Assembly (NCBI GenBank): GCA_018242445.1
Contig: JAFEBW010000039.1
Location: forward strand, 1 to 64,000
Origin: Pseudomonadota bacterium
GTDB lineage: Bacteria; Pseudomonadota; Gammaproteobacteria; Xanthomonadales; Xanthomonadaceae
Direction of reading: 5' to 3'
Length of the DNA stretch: 64,000 bases
Shown here: piece after piece, positions 8,166-14,771 of the stretch
Position numbering within the stretch: position 1 is the stretch's first letter
Layout of the letters: each line of letters starts with the position of its first letter
Position numbers and translations under genes: made by a program
Notes under the pieces: generated by a model
Database searches by the model: none
Seen by the model: the letters and a program-made list of their open reading frames with translations, nothing else
What the model was told of the DNA's origin: nothing

Positions 8166-8885
8166 ATGCTCGTGAGCAGTTCTCCCGTGACCTTCATCGC
8201 CGTAGTGCTCTCGACGTTCGCCCTCGGCTGGTTGCTCGGCCCGGCATTGCAGGATCGTCTCGACGAGATGGCATCGGATGACCGCTGGCGCGGACGACCG
8301 CTGCGCCTGTTCGCGGCGAGCGTCGCCGCCCTGCCCTTCGCGGCACTGGCAACGGGCTGGCCGGCTGCCTCGTTGTGGTTGGCCGCATTTGCCGGATGGC
8401 TGCCGGGCTTGCTGCGGCGCGTGCGCATGCCGACGGCAACGCTTGATCGCGATGCGTTGATCGAAGCCATCGACCGCCTGCTGCCGCAAACCCAGTGCGG
8501 CCAGTGCGGCTTCGGCGGCTGCCGACCCTACGCCACGGCCATCGCCGAAGGCCGCGCCGACATCAACAGATGCCCGCCGGGTGGCGTGGCCGGCATCCAT
8601 GCTCTGGGTGAATTGCTGGATCGACCCCATCTGCCGCTCGACCCGGCCTGCGGCATCGAGAAGCCGGCGGCAATCGCCCTCATCGTGGAAGACGATTGCA
8701 TCGGCTGCACGAAATGCATTCAAGCCTGCCCGGTGGACGCCATCATCGGCGCGCCCAAACGCATGCACACGGTGATCGCCGAGCTGTGCACCGGATGCGA
8801 ATTGTGCGTGCCGCCCTGCCCGGTGGATTGCATACGCTTGATCCCGCCTGCGGATGCATCGTCGCGCCCATTGCATCCACTTTGA
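8166..8885 (+). CDS. rnfB: RnfB-type electron transport protein, solitary
   Basis: Ferredoxin-like membrane protein related to the RnfB/RsxB subunit. The 239 residues have an N-terminal hydrophobic region (about 1-85, two to three segments) and a CCG-type 4Fe-4S domain (C111, C114, C119, C136 in [15 protein letters not shown]...CPPGG). Two ferredoxin 4Fe-4S sites follow (C178/181/184/188 and C208/211/214/218). Classical RnfB is about 190 residues, so the N-terminal membrane part is longer than usual. No rnfA, C, D, G or E lies nearby; the gene stands alone between metG and typA. Its partner is unknown. It may feed electrons to an unlinked acceptor or act with a different membrane complex. Confidence 0.88.
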   Translation: MLVSSSPVTFIAVVLSTFALGWLLGPALQDRLDEMASDDRWRGRPLRLFAASVAALPFAALATGWPAASLWLAAFAGWLPGLLRRVRMPTATLDRDALIEAIDRLLPQTQCGQCGFGGCRPYATAIAEGRADINRCPPGGVAGIHALGELLDRPHLPLDPACGIEKPAAIALIVEDDCIGCTKCIQACPVDAIIGAPKRMHTVIAELCTGCELCVPPCPVDCIRLIPPADASSRPLHPL

Positions 8886-8895
8886 GTGCTGCGCT

Positions 8896-8925
8896 GCGAC
8901 AACCACCCCCGCATACCCGTATAAT
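8896..8925 (+). promoter_or_regulatory. Candidate sigma-70 promoter for typA
   Basis: A perfect -10 box TATAAT at 8920-8925, preceded after 18 bp by GCGACA (8896-8901; four of six match to TTGACA). It lies 60 bp before the typA start. Confidence 0.6.
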
Positions 8926-8984
8926 GGGCGGCTGCCCATCCTGAACTTGAAGATCTGCGGGACATCGCCCGCGGACGCGCGCCC

Positions 8985-10829
8985 ATGTCCATCGAAAACC
9001 TCCGCAACATCGCCATCGTCGCCCACGTCGATCACGGCAAGACCACGCTCGTGGATCAGCTGCTCAAGCAGTCCGGCACCTTCGGCGAGCGCGAGAAGAT
9101 CGCCGAGCGGGTGATGGACAGCAACGACCTGGAAAAAGAGCGCGGCATCACCATCCTTTCCAAGAACACCGCGATTCGCTGGAAGGCGCCCAACGGGCAG
9201 ACCTATCGCATCAACATCGTCGATACCCCCGGCCACGCCGATTTCGGCGGCGAGGTCGAGCGCGTGTTGTCGATGGTCGATTCGGTGCTGATCCTGGTCG
9301 ATGCGATGGACGGCCCGATGCCGCAGACACGCTTCGTGACGCAGAAGGCGTTCGCGATGGGCTTCAAGCCCATCGTCGTCGTGAACAAGGTGGATCGCCC
9401 GGGCGCGCGCCCGGACTGGGTGGTGAACCAGACCTTCGACCTGTTCGACCGCCTCGGCGCGACCGAGGAACAGCTCGACTTTCCGATCGTCTACGCCTCG
9501 GCGCTGCACGGCTACGCCGGCCTCTCGCCGGACGTGCGCGAAGGCAACATGGACGCGCTGTTCGAGGCGATCATCCAGCACGTCACCCCGCCGCCGGTGG
9601 ATCTGGACGGCCCGTTCCAGATGCGCGTGACCTCGCTCGACTACAGCAACTACGTCGGCATCATCGGCGTGGGCCGCATCCAGCGCGGCCGCGTGCGCAC
9701 CAACATGCCGGTGACCATCCTCGACCGCGAAGGCAAGCCGCGTGCAGGCAAGGTGTTGCAGGTGCTGGGCTTCATGGGCCTGGAGCGGCGCGAGGTGGAC
9801 GCGGCGCAGGCCGGCGACATCATCGCGTTCTCCGGCATCGAGGGGCTGGGCATTTCCGAGACGATCTGCGACCCGTCGGCACCCGAGCAACTGCCGGTGA
9901 TGACCGTCGATGAGCCGACCATCAGCATGACCTTCCAGGTCAACAATTCGCCGTTCGCCGGCAAGAAAGAGCGCAGCGGCGGCAAGTTCCTGACCTCGCG
10001 CCAACTGCGCGACCGCCTGATCCGCGAGACCCAGCACAACGTCGCGTTGAAGGTGGAGGAGACCGACGACGCCGACAAGTTCAAGGTGTCCGGTCGCGGC
10101 GAATTGCACCTGTCGATCCTGATCGAGACCATGCGCCGCGAAGGTTACGAGCTGGCGGTGTCGCGCCCGGAAGTGATCGTGCGCGAGATCGACGGGCAGA
10201 AGATGGAACCCTACGAATCGCTGGTGGTGGATCTGGAAGAACAGTACCAGGGCGGCGTGATGCAGCGCCTGGGCGAGCGCCGCGGCCAACTGGTCAACAT
10301 GGAACCCGACGGCAAGGGCCGCGTGCGCATCGACTTCATGATCCCCGCGCGCGGGCTGATCGGCTTCCAGACCGAGTTCCGCACCATCACCGCCGGCACC
10401 GGCCTGCTGTTCCACGTGTTCGACCACTACGGCCCGAAGGCCGAAGGGGCGATCGCCGAACGCCAGAACGGCGTGATGATCTCCAACGCCACCGGCCCCT
10501 CGCCGGCCTACGCGCAGAACTTCATGCAGGAACGCGGCCGCCTGCTGATCGAACCGGGCGAGGAAATCTACGAGGGCCAGATCGTGGGCATCCACGCCAA
10601 GGACAACGACCTCACCGTCAACGCCCTGCGCGCCAAGCAACTCACCAACTTCCGCGCCGCCGGCAAGGACGACAACGAACAGCTCACCCCGCCGGTGAAG
10701 CTGTCGCTGGAGCAGGCGCTGGAGTTCATCGCCGACGACGAACTGGTCGAAGTCACCCCGATGCAGATCCGCCTGCGCAAGAAAGAGCGCACCGAGAACG
10801 ACCGCAAGCGCGCCGCGCGCGTGGGGTGA
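8985..10829 (+). CDS. typA: Translational GTPase TypA/BipA
   Basis: Ribosome-binding GTPase with EF-G-like domains, involved in 50S assembly and stress or cold adaptation. The 614 residues include the G1 motif AHVDHGKTT, the switch region [12 protein letters not shown]3 [12 protein letters not shown] and G4 NKVDRPGA. The EF-G-like beta-barrel and domain V follow, then the BipA-specific C-terminal domain ending in [20 protein letters not shown]. Full length. The start at 8985 follows a good promoter. The long open frame on the opposite strand is a GC-codon artefact. Confidence 0.98.
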   Translation: MSIENLRNIAIVAHVDHGKTTLVDQLLKQSGTFGEREKIAERVMDSNDLEKERGITILSKNTAIRWKAPNGQTYRINIVDTPGHADFGGEVERVLSMVDSVLILVDAMDGPMPQTRFVTQKAFAMGFKPIVVVNKVDRPGARPDWVVNQTFDLFDRLGATEEQLDFPIVYASALHGYAGLSPDVREGNMDALFEAIIQHVTPPPVDLDGPFQMRVTSLDYSNYVGIIGVGRIQRGRVRTNMPVTILDREGKPRAGKVLQVLGFMGLERREVDAAQAGDIIAFSGIEGLGISETICDPSAPEQLPVMTVDEPTISMTFQVNNSPFAGKKERSGGKFLTSRQLRDRLIRETQHNVALKVEETDDADKFKVSGRGELHLSILIETMRREGYELAVSRPEVIVREIDGQKMEPYESLVVDLEEQYQGGVMQRLGERRGQLVNMEPDGKGRVRIDFMIPARGLIGFQTEFRTITAGTGLLFHVFDHYGPKAEGAIAERQNGVMISNATGPSPAYAQNFMQERGRLLIEPGEEIYEGQIVGIHAKDNDLTVNALRAKQLTNFRAAGKDDNEQLTPPVKLSLEQALEFIADDELVEVTPMQIRLRKKERTENDRKRAARVG

Positions 10830-10991
10830 ACGCGGCCTCGCCATTCCCGAACCTGCGGGTATCGTCGCGGTTCAACGCCATCCGCCGCCGACCGGCCACT
10901 GGCGCAGAAACAATGAAGGCGATCCGATTGCCGAAACCACCCTTGGGCATCGTTTCCTGATTCGGGAGCGGCCGGTCGCAAGACGTCAATT

Positions 10992-11249
10992 TCAGTTGCC
11001 GGGTGCGTGTGCAGGCGTGGCTGATGATGGCCGGCTCAGGGTGTTGCGCTTGCCGGTATCCGGGCTGCGATAGTCGAAGCGCCACAGCTTGCTTCCCTGC
11101 AACGGCTTGTCGTCACTGCCGGGCTTGCACGGGATGATCGGCTGCACCACCAGCAGCAGCCCGTAGCCGTCGCGCAGGACGTAGACGGCTTCCTTGCTCC
11201 GGGCATTGATGATGGTGGACGGCGCTAGGGGTTGGATACGCTCGGGCAT
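10992..11249 (-). pseudogene. Tyrosine integrase N-terminal fragment (DUF4102 arm-binding domain)
   Basis: About 85 residues match the N-terminal DUF4102 domain of P4-type integrases: the pattern LAPSTIINARSKEAVYVLRD-GYGLLLVV...GSKLWRFDYRSPDTGKR parallels the N-terminus of the intact integrase at 19195-20406. The catalytic domain is missing; the frame ends 16 residues after the arm domain in unrelated sequence. This is the scar of a second, older integrative element between typA and ssrA. Confidence 0.8.
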
Positions 11250-11362
11250 GGCAGTATCCCTTTTGGCGATAGGCCGCCTGCATGGCGGTACCTTCAGGCC
11301 TACCGTAATGCCACACTTGGGTGATGGCAGGGGATGCCGGCATGCCTTGCCAGACGTGCTGG

Positions 11363-11577
11363 ATCGGGTAGGGAGCCGGGTCAACCCCGGCCCCCTCGCA
11401 CACCACCGTACGTGCGGTTCCGCATACGGCGGTTCATGAGCGGCGCTGGAGGACACGGACGTAGTCGGTCATGCCGACCAGTCCGCAGGTGTCGAAGTAG
11501 GCTTTCGGATACGCATCGTGCATGTGGCTGGCCCCGGCGTTCCACCACGGTCCTTGACCGTTGCGGGCCGGGCGCCG
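11363..11577 (-). mobile_element. Group II intron 3' remnant (maturase tail plus domains V and VI)
   Basis: Reading the minus strand, frame 11577-11434 encodes the C-terminal end of a group II intron reverse transcriptase/maturase (GPWWNAGASHMHDAYPKAYF, then LGLV-like GLVGMTDYVRVLQRRS and a stop at 11434-11436). Immediately after come a domain V hairpin and a domain VI-like hairpin (GGGGGCCGGG / CCCGGCTCCC). The intron 3' end most likely falls at CTACCCGAT, near 11363. The 5' ribozyme domains and most of the reverse transcriptase are absent, so it cannot be active alone. The remnant is joined to the 3' end of parE upstream. Confidence 0.85.
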
Positions 11578-11884
11578 TGCACGCTCTTCCGGCAACCAGG
11601 GTTTCGATGTCGCGCACTTGATGCTGAACCGTAAGAACCGCAATACCTTGCGGCACGAGGTCGTAGATCACGAAGTGCTGCCGCACCGCAACCATCAGGA
11701 AGGGAGCCGCGCGGTGCTGCCGAAGACGGCCTTTTTCCGGATTGGCCGCCGCATCGCTCATCGCTGCGTACAGGTCGGCAAGGTAGCGATCAGCAACATC
11801 GTCGCCCCACTCACGGCGTGAGCGTGCGTGGATGCGGCGCAGGTCAAGCGCCGCGTTGCGGGTCAGAAAAAATGCGGCGGGCAT
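11381..11884 (-). CDS. parE: ParE-family toxin with an intron-derived C-terminal extension
   Basis: Residues 1-98 are a complete RelE/ParE-fold toxin: FFLTRNAALDLRRIHARSRR, EWGDDVADRYLADL, the basic RLRQHRAAPFLMVAV strand, and VLTVQHQVRDIETLV at the end. ParE toxins normally stop here (about 95-105 residues). This frame continues for about 70 residues into the group II intron remnant, read in a different frame from the maturase, giving an Arg-rich tail. The start at 11884 fits family alignments; an ATG at 11905 overlapping the antitoxin gene is an alternative. ParE proteins target gyrase in characterised systems. Whether the tail leaves it active is unknown. Confidence 0.8.
   Translation of the reverse strand: MPAAFFLTRNAALDLRRIHARSRREWGDDVADRYLADLYAAMSDAAANPEKGRLRQHRAAPFLMVAVRQHFVIYDLVPQGIAVLTVQHQVRDIETLVAGRACTAPGPQRSRTVVERRGQPHARCVSESLLRHLRTGRHDRLRPCPPAPLMNRRMRNRTYGGVRGGRG
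11401..11435 (-). ncRNA. Group II intron domain V hairpin
   Basis: On the minus strand the sequence folds as CCGCCGTA / TACGGTGG (one G-T pair), a two-base CG bulge, TGCG / CGCA and a GAAC-type loop. This is the canonical 34-nt domain V architecture with a CGC-type catalytic triad. It is retained intact in an otherwise deleted intron. Confidence 0.8.
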
Positions 11885-11891
11885 CAACCGG

Positions 11892-12161
11892 TCATTGCCA
11901 GCCATCGGCGTCCTTGCGGTCGAGCATCGCCATATCGGCCTTGAAGTCGCCGCTGGATACAAAGACGCGGCCCGCCGCCAGGTCGCGGTAGCCGCTCAGG
12001 ATGGCGTCCTGCACGATCTGGCCTTCGCGCCGCTCCATGTCGCGGCGTATCAGGTCGCGCACGTACTCGCTCGGGGTTTCGTAAAGGCCGGCTTCACCGA
12101 CCATCCGCTCCACGAATTCGGCCAGGGGCTGGGACAGGCGGGCGTTGATGCGTTCGGACAT
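11892..12161 (-). CDS. parD: ParD-family ribbon-helix-helix antitoxin
   Basis: An 89-residue protein with an N-terminal RHH DNA-binding segment (MSERINARLSQPLAEFVERM) and the characteristic PSEYVRDLIRRDMERRE motif. The C-terminal tail, expected to wrap the toxin, ends in DRKDADGWQ. A strong Shine-Dalgarno (GGGAGGT) precedes the ATG. It is the first gene of the parDE operon, with the toxin following after 7 bp. Autoregulation is expected; a near-perfect palindrome lies 58 bp upstream of the start. Confidence 0.9.
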   Translation of the reverse strand: MSERINARLSQPLAEFVERMVGEAGLYETPSEYVRDLIRRDMERREGQIVQDAILSGYRDLAAGRVFVSSGDFKADMAMLDRKDADGWQ

Positions 12162-12218
12162 GGGAACCTCCCAAATCGACTTGATGGGTCAATTGTCGCA
12201 CAGTGAGGCGAATTTGCC

Positions 12219-12239
12219 GCAATTATTGCCCAATATTGC
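12219..12239. promoter_or_regulatory. Candidate parDE operator palindrome
   Basis: An inverted repeat, GCAATTATTG facing CAATATTGC across 2 bp, in the AT-rich region upstream of parD. RHH antitoxins bind such palindromes. No binding data are available for this site. Confidence 0.45.
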
Positions 12240-12424
12240 GTCATGACCCAGCACCCCGGAGGTGGATCAAAGCACCGCTTCCAGCCCCTTGTGCTCAAGA
12301 ATGTCCAGCAGAGAACAGAGAGAGAAAAACGCCCGAATGCGCGCCTGGAACGGCGACTTCCGGAGGGGCGTGCTCAAGAGGCAAGGGCCGGAAACCGCGC
12401 CAACACAGGGAGAACGGGCAAAAA

Positions 12425-12452
12425 AAATCCCAACCGATAAGGGTTGGGATTT
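12425..12452 (-). terminator. Intrinsic terminator, probably the displaced native ssrA terminator
   Basis: Perfect 11-bp stem AAATCCCAACC / GGTTGGGATTT with a six-base loop, followed on the minus strand by an uninterrupted T-run. No minus-strand gene ends close by; the nearest is 308 bp away. It lies 8 bp outside the proposed left att copy, exactly where the original ssrA terminator should be if the 8.1-kb element was inserted in the 3' end of ssrA. Confidence 0.75.
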
Positions 12453-12459
12453 CACATTA

Positions 12460-12470
12460 TGGAGGTGGCG
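12460..12470. other. Proposed left att core
   Basis: TGGAGGTGGCG, identical to the ssrA 3' end at 20589-20599. The upstream bases differ (no encoded CCA complement), so identity is limited to 11 bp plus a shared TTAT nearby. The region 12471-12759 to its right has no convincing gene. It holds two ATGCCCCC motifs and is likely the non-coding end of the element. Confidence 0.55.
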
Positions 12471-12532
12471 TCTATCAAACAATCGCCCGCAAGCCTTGTG
12501 CTGCAACGCTTCCGCAAACGGTAGTTTACAAT

Positions 12533-12552
12533 ATGCCCCCAAATATGCCCCC
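12533..12552. promoter_or_regulatory. Two ATGCCCCC motifs, candidate integrase arm sites (left end)
   Basis: ATGCCCCC at 12533-12540 and 12545-12552, 12 bp apart, about 70 bp inside the left att core. The same octamer recurs several times at the integrase end (20407-20501). This paired distribution is what arm-type binding sites of a DUF4102 integrase would look like. Confidence 0.5.
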
Positions 12553-12759
12553 AGCAAGTCAAAGTAACTGCCTTGCTGGTGCCCGTCGGCCACCTTTGGA
12601 AACTGGCGCAACCACGCTCCGGCACGATGGCGCCCGCCCCGTGAGTCTGGTTTCATCCGGCGATAGTCCAGGCGCAAGCCGACGTGCGATCAGGCGCGAA
12701 CCGATGACCGGGGCAGCTTCACGCTGGCGCATGCCTAAAGACGTTGCCTAACTGGCGGT

Positions 12760-13380
12760 TTAATCAAAGCCCGGCACCCGCATGCGCGCCAGCAGGCGCC
12801 CGAGATAGACGCCATCGCGCGCGGCCAGTTCGGCATCGCGTGCGGCGTAGCGTTCAAAGGTGCGCCAGCGCATGCCCTTCGGTTTGCACGGCTCGCCAAA
12901 TAGATCACTCCATCTGTCGCCCAGCTTGCGCCGCAGTGCCCAACGTTGCTCATTGATCCGGTTCCCGCCGCCGGTGCGCTGGCTGGCATAGGTCGGCTTG
13001 GGCTTGATCGCCTCGCGGTGGCAAAACTGCTCGATCCCGTTCCACTTGTAGAGTTTCAACGCGCGCCGGTGCGTGTACGGGCAAAGGAAATACCAGCGCC
13101 GCCCGCCGTAGGGGCATGGCTGGCTTACCAGATCAATGCAGCACGTTACCGGCTGGCGCTTGCCGTCCGTGGTCTGCGAGTAGTCCAGGGTCAGTGTGCC
13201 GCTGTCATCGGCCAGCGTGGCGCGATAGCCGATGCTGGCGAGTTCCTCGCCGTCCTGCGTCCAGTGCCAGCCGCCCGCCGTGGTGCAGCCCGGACGCAAC
13301 GCGCCCTTGCGGAATAGCTGGCGCAGATCAAGGCGCAATGCAGACTCGATATGCGGATGCCAGCCGCCCGGGTAGCTCAC
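12760..13380 (-). CDS. Hypothetical protein of the integrated element, Trp/Cys-rich
   Basis: A 206-residue protein that I can describe but not assign. The centre has CCIDLVSQPCPYGGRRWYFLCP, whose cysteines could form a zinc ribbon with CHREAIKPKP. The C-terminal half is basic and aromatic (INEQRWALRRKLGDRW, MRWRTFERYAARDAELAARD). Similar proteins occur in proteobacterial mobile elements without known function. It is the last gene of the minus-strand element operon. Its start overlaps the stop of the preceding gene by 4 bp. Confidence 0.75.
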   Translation of the reverse strand: MSYPGGWHPHIESALRLDLRQLFRKGALRPGCTTAGGWHWTQDGEELASIGYRATLADDSGTLTLDYSQTTDGKRQPVTCCIDLVSQPCPYGGRRWYFLCPYTHRRALKLYKWNGIEQFCHREAIKPKPTYASQRTGGGNRINEQRWALRRKLGDRWSDLFGEPCKPKGMRWRTFERYAARDAELAARDGVYLGRLLARMRVPGFD

Positions 13381-13769
13381 GGCTTCGGCTCGATATGCGC
13401 CGGCAGCTCGGCGGCCACTGTCTCGCGGCAGTAGTCGAGCGCTTCATCCTTGCCGTTCAATCCGAAGCGCATGCGGTCGGCCAAAGGCTCGGCCAGCTGA
13501 TCCACCAGCGGATCACTGCCCCGGATGCGCGATGCCGTCACGCCCAGCGGTTCCGGCGCTTCCATCGTCGCCCGGCCCATCAAGTAGGAAGCAAGCCATG
13601 CACGGGCTTGCGCATCGCCTTCCTTCGCCTTCGTCACGGTGGCATCGATCACTTCGCCCCATGTTTCCAGCGTCACGCGATCCAGCAGCGCGCCCATGTA
13701 GTCATGCTGCACGCGACGGTGCGCGGCACGCCCGCGCAGCATCGGCGCGGCGTCAGTCTTTCGGGTCAT
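13377..13769 (-). CDS. Hypothetical protein of the integrated element, 130 aa
   Basis: Unrecognised. A helical, soluble protein with a conserved-looking core VTLETWGEVIDATVTKAKEG followed by DAQARAWLASYLMGRA, reminiscent of DUF5681-like or small-terminase-adjacent proteins of mobile elements. The similarity is weak. It overlaps both neighbours by 4 bp (ATGA type), so it is translated as part of the replication operon. Confidence 0.7.
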   Translation of the reverse strand: MTRKTDAAPMLRGRAAHRRVQHDYMGALLDRVTLETWGEVIDATVTKAKEGDAQARAWLASYLMGRATMEAPEPLGVTASRIRGSDPLVDQLAEPLADRMRFGLNGKDEALDYCRETVAAELPAHIEPKP

Positions 13770-14107
13770 GGCGTTGTCTCCGGGTTGGTCATCGTCTGCC
13801 GCTTGCGCTGTACGTGGTACGGGGTCAGCAGCGCGTGCGCCTTCATGTCAGCCGACGGCTTGGCGTTGCCGTCCTTGCCCGTCCAAACCTTCGGGGTGAG
13901 TTCGCCGGCCAGGCTCACGGCTTCATCCTTTTGCAGCGCCAGCAAGCCCGCGACGGTGGCGGGATCGAACGCGATCACGCTTACCGATAGCCGATCCTCG
14001 GCGCCGGTGGCGACGATCACGCGCGCCGTTGCGTAGGCGTTGCCGTTGCTGGCGGTGCCGGCCTTCGGATCGGCGGCAAGCCGTCCGGTCAGTAGCGCAT
14101 CAATCAT
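13766..14107 (-). CDS. ssb: Single-stranded DNA-binding protein (OB fold), element-encoded
   Basis: A 113-residue SSB-like protein: MIDALLTGRLAADPKAGTAS matches the beta-1/2 segment of SSB (normally xxNxVxLxGxLxxDP). ATARVIVATGAEDRLSVSVIAF follows, then LLALQKDEAVSLAGELTPKVW. The acidic C-terminal tip that recruits host partners in bacterial SSB is missing; the tail ends RQTMTNPETTP. It likely coats single-stranded DNA during element replication. It overlaps the upstream gene by 8 bp. Confidence 0.8.
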   Translation of the reverse strand: MIDALLTGRLAADPKAGTASNGNAYATARVIVATGAEDRLSVSVIAFDPATVAGLLALQKDEAVSLAGELTPKVWTGKDGNAKPSADMKAHALLTPYHVQRKRQTMTNPETTP

Positions 14108-14771
14108 GGCTGGTGTCCTTCGGCTGGTATTGCTCGCAGCGGTGCGGCTGCATCGGGTAGTGCATGCCGCACGCGCAGGTGCCCATGCCGGCGCCGGGGT
14201 TCACGGTGTCGGGCTGGAAGCTGGCGCAGGTGTCGCACGTCACCAGCGGACGCGGGATGTAGCCACCGGCCTTGCGGATGAAACACCAGCGGCACCCCAA
14301 CGCACGCGGCCAGCCATCCACTACCGGCAGCACGGCGGCAACGTCGGGATGCGTCCAGACGGGGCCGCAGTGCTGGCAGTAGATCGGTGCGGTTTCACCC
14401 TCGGGCACCTTGCCGGCATGGCGTGTCGCAGAGTCATCCAGCGCCAGCAGGTAGCCGCGCAGCGCATCCGCCGGAAACCCGGCGCAGTCGGCAAGGTCGA
14501 CACTGGTGAGCCGATGGACTAGCGCGCGATCAAGGTGCAGACCGTCCGCCAGCGCGAGCAAGGCGGCTCTCATCCGGTTGCGGTCGGTCAGGTCGGCGAC
14601 CGTCGCCGGCTGGTGCAGGTAGGTGAGTATCCCGGCCTTGTTGGCGGCAAGCCGGTGGCGAATCTCCGGCGTGACCGCGCCGGCTGGCGCTTCGACGTGA
14701 AGACGGTCGCCGGTGGCCGAAAGGCGGATGCCCGCCGCGTTCAATTCACGGATCAGGGGTGCAGCGTTCAT
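14100..14771 (-). CDS. TubC-like docking domain plus zinc-ribbon protein
   Basis: 223 residues. Residues 4-52 (LIRELNAAGIRLSATGDRLH, then APAGAVTPEIRHRLAANKAGILTYL) match the TubC N-terminal docking-domain pattern seen in NRPS/PKS linkers and in many mobile-element primase-associated proteins. The C-terminal half has several CxxC pairs (YCQHCGPVW, GCRWCF, TCDTCASF, TCACGMHYP) that could bind two zinc ions. It may act as an adaptor between helicase-primase and SSB, which is an inference from position. The ATG at 14771 overlaps the helicase stop as ATGA. Confidence 0.7.
   Translation of the reverse strand: MNAAPLIRELNAAGIRLSATGDRLHVEAPAGAVTPEIRHRLAANKAGILTYLHQPATVADLTDRNRMRAALLALADGLHLDRALVHRLTSVDLADCAGFPADALRGYLLALDDSATRHAGKVPEGETAPIYCQHCGPVWTHPDVAAVLPVVDGWPRALGCRWCFIRKAGGYIPRPLVTCDTCASFQPDTVNPGAGMGTCACGMHYPMQPHRCEQYQPKDTSHD

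Noticed and set aside
8109..10844. 911-codon open frame opposite typA
   Set aside because: It is the codon-bias mirror of typA: His/Arg/Gly-rich, no family resemblance. Similar antisense frames opposite metG, mutS, lepA, fadJ and hyf genes were rejected for the same reason.
12460..12470. Longer att identity with ssrA
   Set aside because: Beyond 11 bp the flanks differ, including the encoded CCA, so no longer core can be claimed.
12203..12751. Several open frames on both strands in the left end of the element
   Set aside because: They overlap the terminator, att core and arm sites, conflict with each other and have no family resemblance.
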